This document shows, piece by piece, positions 1 through 4,631 of a stretch of DNA of 5,421 nt. Position 1 is the first letter of the stretch. The number at the start of each line of letters is the position of its first letter. The stretch is from contig WLIH01000231.1 in NCBI GenBank assembly GCA_009702305.1, positions 1 through 5,421 on the forward strand, in the 5' to 3' direction. The notes below the pieces were generated by a model. It saw nothing but the letters and a program-made list of their open reading frames with translations. It did not search any database and had not been told where the DNA came from. Made by a program: the position numbers and the translations under genes. This DNA comes from Actinomycetota bacterium. GTDB taxonomy: Bacteria; Actinomycetota; Actinomycetes; Propionibacteriales; Nocardioidaceae.

Positions 1-853
1 CCCTGTCGCGCAGCCGGTGCAGCAGCCGCTGGGTGCCGAGGGCGGCTGCGGAGAAGACGACCTGGTCGGCGGTGAAGGTGCGACGACCGCGCCGGCCGGT
101 CCGCCCGGTGCGGTGCGTGACGACGGCATAGCCGCCCGCAGCCCGCGGACGCACGTCGTTGACCGTGGTGAGGGGGTGCACCCGGGCGCCGGCCGACTCG
201 GCCAGGTGCAGGTAGTTCTTCGGCATCGTGTTCTTGGCGTTGTGACGACACCCCGTCATGCACTCGCCGCAATGCGTGCAGGCGTTGCGCTCCGGCCCGG
301 CGCCGCCGAAGTACGGATCGGGGATGGGCTCGCCAGGCGTGTCCCCGAAGAGGACGCCCACCTCGGTCGGCGTCCACGATGCGCCCAGGTCGTCGGCGAC
401 CTGCTGCATCACGCGGTCGGCCGGCGTGATCCGCGGGCTGGTGACGACGCCGAGCATCCGCTTCGCCTGGTCGTACCAGGGCGCCAGCTCGCTTCGCCAG
501 TCGGTGACCCCGCGCCAGTGCGGGTCCTCGTAGAAGGACTGCGGCGGCTCGTAGAGGGTGTTGCCGTAGACGAGCGAACCGCCCCCCACGCCGGCCCCGC
601 TGATCACCAGCACGTTGCGCAGCAGGTCGAGGCGCTGGATGCCGAGCAGGCCCAGCGCCGGCGCGAAGAGGTAGTCGCGCAACCGCCACGAGGTCGTGGC
701 GAACTCGTGGTCGGCGAAGCGCCGCCCGGCCTCGAGCACGCCCACGCGGTAGCCCTTCTCCGAGAGGCGCAGGGCCGTGACACTGCCGCCGAACCCCGAT
801 CCGACGACCAGGACGTCGTAGTGATCGGTGGTCCGGTCGGCGGTGGTGCTCAC
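1..853 (-). CDS. choD: ChoD-type GMC family oxidoreductase, N-terminal 284 residues (runs off the left edge)
   Basis: Flavin-dependent GMC-family oxidoreductase of the mycobacterial ChoD (Rv3409c) type, annotated as cholesterol oxidase; the true substrate of this branch is not settled. The minus-strand frame stays open from the GTG at 853 to the window edge, so the C-terminal half, including the expected catalytic His/Asn region, is not visible (relatives are about 570-580 aa). The protein starts MSTTADRTTDHYDVLVVGSG. An FAD-binding Rossmann motif GSGFGGS lies at residues 18-24, an acidic ribose-binding E41 in VLEAGRR, and a second GMC motif GAGVGGGS at 86-93. At 192-202 there is a ferredoxin-like C192-x2-C195-x2-C198-x3-C202 motif followed by RHNAKNT, which is typical of this branch. 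The start overlaps the fadD8 stop by 4 bp (GTGA), with no clear ribosome binding site, so translation is probably coupled. No promoter is seen of its own; it should share the fadD8 operator. The family is confident, cholesterol as substrate less so. Confidence 0.9.
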   Translation of the reverse strand, partial: MSTTADRTTDHYDVLVVGSGFGGSVTALRLSEKGYRVGVLEAGRRFADHEFATTSWRLRDYLFAPALGLLGIQRLDLLRNVLVISGAGVGGGSLVYGNTLYEPPQSFYEDPHWRGVTDWRSELAPWYDQAKRMLGVVTSPRITPADRVMQQVADDLGASWTPTEVGVLFGDTPGEPIPDPYFGGAGPERNACTHCGECMTGCRHNAKNTMPKNYLHLAESAGARVHPLTTVNDVRPRAAGGYAVVTHRTGRTGRRGRRTFTADQVVFSAAALGTQRLLHRLRDR

Positions 854-2457
854 CCGACCGCGCGGTCGCCGGTCCAGAACTGTGCGCGCAGCGCCTTCTT
901 GTCCGGCTTGCCCAGTCCGGTCAGCGGCAGCGCGTCGGCCACGATGACCTGCTTGGGCGACTGCACGGAGCCCTTCCGGTCCTTGACCGCGTCCTGGATC
1001 TCGTGGGTCATCCGCGCGATCGACTCCTCGTCGGTCGGGGCGTCGGCGCGCAGCACGACGATCGCCGTGACGGCCTCGCCGAACTTCTCGTGCGGGGTGC
1101 CGATGACGCCGACCTGGGCGACCATCGGGTGCTCGGCGACGATGTCCTCGACCTCGCGCGGGAAGACGTTGAAGCCACCCGTGACGATCATGTCCTTGGT
1201 CCGGTCGACGATGTACCAGAAGCCGTCCTCGTCCTCGCGAGCCACGTCGCCGGTGTGCATCCAGCCGTCCTTGAAGGTCTCGGCCGTCTCGTCGGGCAGG
1301 TTCCAGTAGCCGCCGGCGAGCAGGGTGCCGGCCACGCAGATCTCGCCGGGCTCGCCGACCGGCACGGGCCGCCCGTCCTCCCCGAGGAGCGCCGAGCGGA
1401 TGAACGCCGACGGGCGCCCGCAGGAGGCCAGGCGCCGGTCGTCGCCGGAGACGTGGTCACCCTTGGCGAGGTAGGTGATCACCATCGGCGCCTCGGACTG
1501 CCCGTAGTACTGCGCGAAGATCGGGCCGAAGCGGTCGATGGCCTCCTTGAGACGCACGGGGTTGATGGCGGAGGCGCCGTAGTAGACGGTCTGCAGGGAC
1601 GACAGGTCGCGGGTGTGCGAGTCGGGGTGGTCCATCAGGGCGTAGAGCATCGACGGCACCAGCATCGTCGCCGTGATCTTCTGCTCCTCGATGGTGCGCA
1701 GCACCTCGGCCGGGTCGAACTTGGCGAGGACGAACAGCGAGCCGCCCTTGATCACCGTGGGCACGAAGAAGGCCGCACCTGCGTGCGAGAGCGGCGTGCA
1801 CATGAGGAACTTCGGGTCCTCGGGCCACTCCCACTCGGCGAGCTGGATCTGGGTCATCGTCGACATCGCCTGGGAGGTGCCGATGACGCCCTTGGGCTTG
1901 CCGGTCGTGCCGCCGGTGTAGGTGATCGACACGATGTGGTCGGGGGCGAGGGTCACCGCCTCGAGCGGCTGCGGCTCGAAGGTCGCGGCAGCGGCGTTGA
2001 GGTCCTGACCGATGTGGCTGAGCTCGGGCGGGACCGGTCCGATGGTGAAGACCTTCTCGAGCTTCGGGCACCTCTCGAGCAGGCCGAGGGCCCGCTCGAC
2101 GAACATCGGCACCGGGTCGATCGTGATCGTGGTGATCTCGGCGTCGTTGATCACGTAGGCGTGATCGTCGAGCGAGCCGAGCGGGTGCAGCGATGTGCGT
2201 CGGTATCCCTGGGTCTGACCGGCGCCGATGATGAACAGCACCTCGGGACGGTTGAGGCTGAGCAGAGCGCCGGCGGTGCCGCGCCCGGCACCCAGCGACT
2301 CGAAGGCCTGGACGTACTGGCTGATCCGTTGGGCGACCTCACCGCCGGTCAGGGTGACGTCCCCGAGGAACATCACCGGCTTGGTGCGGTGACGCTTGAG
2401 GGCCGCCACCATCAGGTGGCCGTTGTGGGTGCCGAGTCGCATGGTGTCGCTGGTCAT
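850..2457 (-). CDS. fadD8: FadD8-type long-chain acyl-CoA synthetase (ANL superfamily)
   Basis: ATP-dependent acyl-CoA synthetase that adenylates a carboxylic acid and transfers it to CoA; cytosolic. At 535 aa it has the normal length and appears complete. Visible ANL motifs, in order: P-loop YTGGTTGKPKG at 180-190; A5-type YYGQSEAP at 317-324; HTGD with D404; hinge and A8 region around R419 and GGFNVFPREVE at 427-437; and the C-terminal catalytic lysine K517 in GLGKPDKK. The N-terminal HNGHL and the stretches SLNRPEVL, GYRRT and LHPLGS closely resemble M. tuberculosis FadD8 (Rv0551c) as I remember it, so I give that symbol. The physiological substrate is not known from sequence; the context suggests a steroid or side-chain acid. 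ATG 2457 is preferred to Met6 (2442) because it sits 1 nt from an inferred transcription start below a KstR-type operator. The stop overlaps the choD start by 4 bp, and 77 bp separate it from the oxidoreductase gene upstream. Confidence 0.92.
   Translation of the reverse strand: MTSDTMRLGTHNGHLMVAALKRHRTKPVMFLGDVTLTGGEVAQRISQYVQAFESLGAGRGTAGALLSLNRPEVLFIIGAGQTQGYRRTSLHPLGSLDDHAYVINDAEITTITIDPVPMFVERALGLLERCPKLEKVFTIGPVPPELSHIGQDLNAAAATFEPQPLEAVTLAPDHIVSITYTGGTTGKPKGVIGTSQAMSTMTQIQLAEWEWPEDPKFLMCTPLSHAGAAFFVPTVIKGGSLFVLAKFDPAEVLRTIEEQKITATMLVPSMLYALMDHPDSHTRDLSSLQTVYYGASAINPVRLKEAIDRFGPIFAQYYGQSEAPMVITYLAKGDHVSGDDRRLASCGRPSAFIRSALLGEDGRPVPVGEPGEICVAGTLLAGGYWNLPDETAETFKDGWMHTGDVAREDEDGFWYIVDRTKDMIVTGGFNVFPREVEDIVAEHPMVAQVGVIGTPHEKFGEAVTAIVVLRADAPTDEESIARMTHEIQDAVKDRKGSVQSPKQVIVADALPLTGLGKPDKKALRAQFWTGDRAVG
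855..868. repeat. Perfect 14-bp palindrome at the fadD8/choD junction
   Basis: CGACCGC followed directly by its reverse complement GCGGTCG. It lies inside the last codons of fadD8 (D-R-A-V) and ends 1 nt before the choD GTG, where a ribosome binding site would be expected. In mRNA it could form only a short hairpin. Part of it is explained by the FadD8 C-terminus (RAVG), which I recall being similar in mycobacteria, so it may be coincidental. Confidence 0.5.
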
Positions 2458-2464
2458 GCGCCCG

Positions 2465-2494
2465 AGACTAGAACGTGTTCCAGTTCGGTGCCAG
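2465..2494 (-). promoter_or_regulatory. Probable fadD8-choD promoter, leaderless
   Basis: On the minus strand, CTGGCA at 2494-2489 (4 of 6 match to TTGACA) is followed after 18 bp by TAGTCT at 2470-2465 (fits TANNNT). Standard spacing puts the transcription start near 2458, 1 nt before the ATG at 2457. No Shine-Dalgarno precedes that ATG, which agrees with a leaderless mRNA. The KstR-type operator fills most of the spacer and covers the first two bases of the -10. The motif matches are seen; promoter activity is inferred. Confidence 0.6.
2469..2482. promoter_or_regulatory. KstR-type operator upstream of fadD8
   Basis: TAGAACGTGTTCCA on the plus strand fits the published KstR consensus TNNAACNNGTTNNA at every fixed position. 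The outer arms TAGAAC and GTTCCA are complementary except for one base. KstR is a TetR-family repressor of cholesterol catabolism genes in mycobacteria and rhodococci, released by a 3-oxo-steroid acyl-CoA. The site lies 11 bp before the fadD8 ATG and overlaps the inferred -10, so binding should block transcription of fadD8 and choD. Confidence 0.82.
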
Positions 2495-2506
2495 TACCCC
2501 CGGCCG

Positions 2507-2532
2507 GGAATCGAGCCAGGAATCGAGCCAGG
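2507..2532. repeat. 12-bp tandem direct repeat in the oxidoreductase-fadD8 gap
   Basis: Two exact copies of GGAATCGAGCCA lie at 2507-2518 and 2519-2530, and the next GG (2531-2532) begins a degenerate third copy at 2531-2542 that matches 8 of 12 bases and contains the stop codon of the oxidoreductase gene. The array sits between that stop and the fadD8 operator, upstream of the -35-like element. No function is recognised; a local slippage duplication is the simplest explanation. Confidence 0.8.
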
Positions 2533-2534
2533 TG

Positions 2535-3578
2535 TCAGGCCAGGAGCTCGGCGACCTGGCGGATGTCCTCGGGCGACTGGAAGCTCAGCATCAGCGTCGT
2601 CACCCCGGTCTCCTCCCAGGCAGCGACGGTCTCCTTGACCTCACCGGGCGTGCCGATGATGTGCATGTCGTCGACGAGCTCGTCGGGGATCAGTGCGGTC
2701 GCCTTGTCCTTCTCGCCGCTGAGGTAGAGCTTCTGCACCTCGGCCGCGAGGTCCTCGTAGCCCATCCGGATGAAGACCTGGTTGTGGAAGTTCGCCTCCG
2801 CCGCGCCCATGCCACCCATGTAGAGCGAGACCGACGGCTTCATCATCTGGATCACCGCCGCCTTCTCGGCGGCGTCCGCGACCACCTGGAGGTGGCAGGT
2901 CGCCGCGATCTCGAAGTCCGCGCGGGTACGTCGGGCGCCGGGCCGGGCGAAGCCCTCGTCGAGCCAGGGCTGGTACATCCCTGCCGACTTCGGCGTGTAG
3001 AAGATCGGGATCCAGCCGTCGGCGATCTCGGCGGTCTGGGCGACGTTCTTCGGCCCCTCCGCGCCCAGCCAGATGGGGATGTCGGAGCGCAGCGGGTGCA
3101 CGATCGGCTTGAGCGGCTTGCCCAACCCGACCGAGCCCGGGCCGTCGTAGGGCAGCGGGTAATGGGGCCCGGCGTTGGTGACCTTGTCTTCGCGGGCCAG
3201 GACCTGACGGATGATGTCGACGACCTCGCGGGTGCGGGCCAGCGGCTTGGCGAAGGGCTGGCCGTACCACCCCTCCACCACCTGCGGACCGCTGACGCCC
3301 ATGCCGAGGATGACCCGGCCCTTGCTCAGGTGGTCGAGCGTCAGGGCATGCATCGCGATCGAGGTGGGCGCCCGGCCCGACATCTGGACGATCGAGGTGC
3401 CGAGACGCACGCGGGAGGTCTCATGGCCGTACCACGCCAGCGGGGTGAAGGCGTCCGATCCCCAGGCCTCCGCGGTGAAGATCGCGTCGAAGCCGCTCTC
3501 CTCCGCCGCCGCGACCAGCGCGGAGTGGTGCGTGGGGGGCTGTGCGCCCCAGTAGCCGAGCTGCAGTCCCAGTTTCAT
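2535..3578 (-). CDS. LLM-class F420-dependent oxidoreductase (Rv3520c type)
   Basis: Luciferase-like monooxygenase (LLM) superfamily TIM-barrel enzyme, expected to use reduced or oxidised coenzyme F420 for hydride transfer; cytosolic. It has 347 aa from ATG 3578, the usual length for the family. Family-typical segments are the N-terminal MKLGLQLGYWG strand, LGTSIVQMSGRAPTSIAMHA at about 59-78 followed by LDHLSKGR and LGMGVSGPQVVEGWYG (to about 106), IPIWLGAEGP at 167-176 followed by ADGWIP, and GTPGEV at 309-314. A GTG at 3587 is also in frame, but it overlaps the Shine-Dalgarno GAGAGGG that lies 8 nt before ATG 3578, so the ATG is chosen. The gene diverges from the DUF35 gene across 79 bp containing one KstR-type operator. 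Order and type match M. tuberculosis Rv3520c next to Rv3521-Rv3522, as I recall. The substrate is unknown; a CoA-linked or free steroid intermediate is inferred from context only. Flavin-dependent use instead of F420 cannot be excluded. Confidence 0.88.
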   Translation of the reverse strand: MKLGLQLGYWGAQPPTHHSALVAAAEESGFDAIFTAEAWGSDAFTPLAWYGHETSRVRLGTSIVQMSGRAPTSIAMHALTLDHLSKGRVILGMGVSGPQVVEGWYGQPFAKPLARTREVVDIIRQVLAREDKVTNAGPHYPLPYDGPGSVGLGKPLKPIVHPLRSDIPIWLGAEGPKNVAQTAEIADGWIPIFYTPKSAGMYQPWLDEGFARPGARRTRADFEIAATCHLQVVADAAEKAAVIQMMKPSVSLYMGGMGAAEANFHNQVFIRMGYEDLAAEVQKLYLSGEKDKATALIPDELVDDMHIIGTPGEVKETVAAWEETGVTTLMLSFQSPEDIRQVAELLA

Positions 3579-3586
3579 GGCGCTCA

Positions 3587-3593
3587 CCCTCTC
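3587..3593 (-). promoter_or_regulatory. Ribosome binding site of the F420 oxidoreductase gene
   Basis: GAGAGGG on the minus strand, 8 nt before the ATG at 3578. It decides the start: the upstream in-frame GTG at 3587-3585 uses the last G of this motif and so cannot be served by it. Confidence 0.75.
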
Positions 3594-3599
3594 AGAACT

Positions 3600-3612
3600 C
3601 GCGCGACGCGCG
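3600..3612. repeat. GC-rich inverted repeat in the 5' leader of the oxidoreductase gene
   Basis: CGCGCG, a single A, then CGCGCG: six complementary positions on either side of A3606. In the leader RNA it could form a stem of 4-5 pairs, about 6 nt upstream of the Shine-Dalgarno. It may affect translation, but short GC palindromes are frequent in DNA of this composition. Confidence 0.4.
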
Positions 3613-3619
3613 GCGGAAG

Positions 3620-3633
3620 TCTTGTCATCAAGA
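3620..3633. promoter_or_regulatory. Second 14-bp inverted repeat abutting the divergent operator
   Basis: TCTTG-TCAT-CAAGA, 5-bp perfect arms with a 4-bp spacer. It ends exactly where the KstR-type operator begins (3634). It covers the plus-strand -35-like TTGTCA and part of the minus-strand -10-like element. It does not fit the KstR consensus, and its arms are in the opposite order from the KstR2 motif (CAAG then CTTG). It may be a site for another regulator or chance. Confidence 0.4.
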
Positions 3634-3635
3634 TA
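3630..3635 (-). promoter_or_regulatory. Possible -10 element of the F420 oxidoreductase gene
   Basis: TATCTT on the minus strand (3635-3630) fits TANNNT. Its first two bases are the outer TA of the operator, mirroring the geometry of the plus-strand promoter. It predicts a start near 3623 and a leader of about 45 nt carrying the ribosome binding site. No convincing -35 is visible, so this is weaker than the other two promoters. Confidence 0.4.
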
Positions 3636-3647
3636 GAACGTGTTCTA
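3634..3647. promoter_or_regulatory. KstR-type operator in the divergent intergenic region
   Basis: TAGAACGTGTTCTA: arms TAGAAC and GTTCTA are perfect inverted repeats around a central GT, and every fixed position of the KstR consensus TNNAACNNGTTNNA is met. It lies 10 bp before the DUF35 ATG and 55 bp before the oxidoreductase ATG. From its position over the plus-strand -10 and the possible minus-strand -10, one bound repressor dimer pair could silence both directions. Identification rests on consensus match and gene content; no kstR gene is in the window. Confidence 0.87.
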
Positions 3648-3657
3648 CTTTCGAGCC

Positions 3658-4620
3658 ATGCCACGCACCTTGCAAGCCCCGGTCACCGTCAGCTTCGACT
3701 ACACGAGGTCCACCGGACCCGTGCTCGGTCGCTTCCTCACCGGCCTGCGCGACGGCGTGATCGTGGCCGGGCGCACCTCCGACGGCGAGGTCGTCGTGCC
3801 CCCGTCGGAGTACGACCCGATCACCCACGCGCAGACCACCGACTTCGTCGAGGTTGCCGCCGTCGGCACCGTCACGTCGTGGACGTGGGTGCCGGAGCCG
3901 GTCGCGGCACAGCCGCTCGACCGCCCGTTCGCGTTCGTGCTGGTCACCCTCGACGGGGCGACGAAGCCGCTGCTGCACGCCCTCGACGTCGCCTCTCCCG
4001 ACCAGGTCAGCACCGGGATGCGCGTCCAGGTGCGCTGGGCCGAGGAGCGGGTCGGTCACATCAACGACATCGCCTGCTTCGAGCCGCTCGCCGACGAGTC
4101 CGACGCCCGGCCCTCCGGTGGAGGCCTGCTCGAGGACCACCCGGTGACCGGCGTGATCACGCCCGTCTCGCTGGACTACATCTACGCGGCCTCGCCCGAG
4201 GAGTCGACCTTCTACCGCGGGCTCAACGAGGGCCGGATCCTCGCCCAGCGCTGCCCGACCTGCGAGAAGGTCTACATCCCCCCGCGCAGCGCGTGCCCGA
4301 CCGACGGCACGCCCACCGAGGGCGAGATCGAGCTCAGCGGCGAAGGCACGATCACGACGTTCTGCATCGTCAACGTGCCCTTCCTCGGCCAGAAGATCAC
4401 CCCGCCGTACGTCTCGGCGTACGTCCTGCTCGACGGCGCCGACATCGCCCTGCTGCACCTGATCCTGGGCGTCTCGGCCGACGAGGTCCGCATGGGCATG
4501 CGGGTCAAGGCCGTCTGGCGGCCCGAGGACGAGTGGGCCTACTCGCTCGAGAACATCGACCACTTCGCGCCGACCGGAGATGCGGACGCGGACTTCGACA
4601 CCTACAAGCACCACCTCTGA
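3658..4620 (+). CDS. Double DUF35 (zinc ribbon/OB-fold) protein, Rv3521 type, partner of Ltp4
   Basis: A 320-aa protein with two DUF35 modules (rubredoxin-like zinc ribbon plus acyl-CoA-associated OB fold). The first spans about 17-145 and has lost the zinc cysteines: AGRTSDGEVVVPPSEYDP (37-54) stands where a ribbon would be. The second spans about 180-305 and keeps C199-x2-C202 and C213 in QRCPTCEKVYIPPRSACP, but the usual fourth cysteine is D216. DUF35 proteins are established partners of thiolase-fold enzymes; in the cholesterol pathway the DUF35 part of ChsH2 is required by the aldolase Ltp2. The ltp4 gene follows 11 bp downstream, so a complex with its product is the likely role (inferred). 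ATG 3658 is chosen because the in-frame GTG at 3640 lies inside the KstR-type operator and upstream of the inferred transcription start. Family assignment is firm; the exact function is not. Confidence 0.88.
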   Translation: MPRTLQAPVTVSFDYTRSTGPVLGRFLTGLRDGVIVAGRTSDGEVVVPPSEYDPITHAQTTDFVEVAAVGTVTSWTWVPEPVAAQPLDRPFAFVLVTLDGATKPLLHALDVASPDQVSTGMRVQVRWAEERVGHINDIACFEPLADESDARPSGGGLLEDHPVTGVITPVSLDYIYAASPEESTFYRGLNEGRILAQRCPTCEKVYIPPRSACPTDGTPTEGEIELSGEGTITTFCIVNVPFLGQKITPPYVSAYVLLDGADIALLHLILGVSADEVRMGMRVKAVWRPEDEWAYSLENIDHFAPTGDADADFDTYKHHL

Positions 4621-4624
4621 GGGG
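4619..4624 (+). promoter_or_regulatory. Ribosome binding site of ltp4
   Basis: GAGGGG, 7 nt before the ATG at 4632. Its first two bases are part of the DUF35 stop codon TGA, which suggests coupled translation of the two partner proteins. Confidence 0.7.
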
Positions 4625-4631
4625 CAAGAGA

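Larger units (their letters stand above)
3622..3651 (+). promoter_or_regulatory. Probable promoter of the DUF35-ltp4 operon, leaderless
   Basis: TTGTCA at 3622-3627 (5 of 6 match to TTGACA), an 18-bp spacer, and TACTTT at 3646-3651 (fits TANNNT). Standard spacing places the transcription start on A3658, the first base of the DUF35 ATG. No Shine-Dalgarno is present before that ATG, which fits leaderless initiation. The KstR-type operator lies in the spacer and takes in the first two bases of the -10, the same arrangement as at fadD8. Confidence 0.68.

Noticed and set aside
17..1309. Long plus-strand open frame (430 codons) opposite choD and fadD8
   Set aside because: Low-complexity Arg/Gly/Val/Ala-rich translation with no recognisable domain. 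It lies antisense to two genes with clear family motifs and is a usual by-product of high GC.
2458..2534. A rho-independent terminator between the oxidoreductase gene and fadD8
   Set aside because: No stable stem followed by a T-run on the minus strand; only a tandem direct repeat and the fadD8 promoter are present, so read-through into fadD8 remains possible.
1003..2727. Very long plus-strand open frame (574 codons) across fadD8
   Set aside because: Antisense to fadD8 and running into the oxidoreductase gene. Its composition is dominated by G, R, V, D, H and L, the signature of reading the complement of a GC-rich gene, and it would cross the fadD8 promoter and operator.
3579..3587. Alternative GTG start of the F420 oxidoreductase at 3587
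   Set aside because: It overlaps the Shine-Dalgarno that serves ATG 3578, and the family normally begins at the MKLGLQLG segment.
3620..3633. The TCTTG-TCAT-CAAGA repeat as a KstR2 operator
   Set aside because: The KstR2 motif has CAAG before CTTG with a 2-bp centre; here the order is reversed and the spacer is 4 bp.
3640..3657. Alternative GTG start of the DUF35 gene at 3640 (six extra residues)
   Set aside because: The GTG lies within the KstR-type operator and upstream of the inferred transcription start, and has no ribosome binding site. ATG 3658 is the better start.
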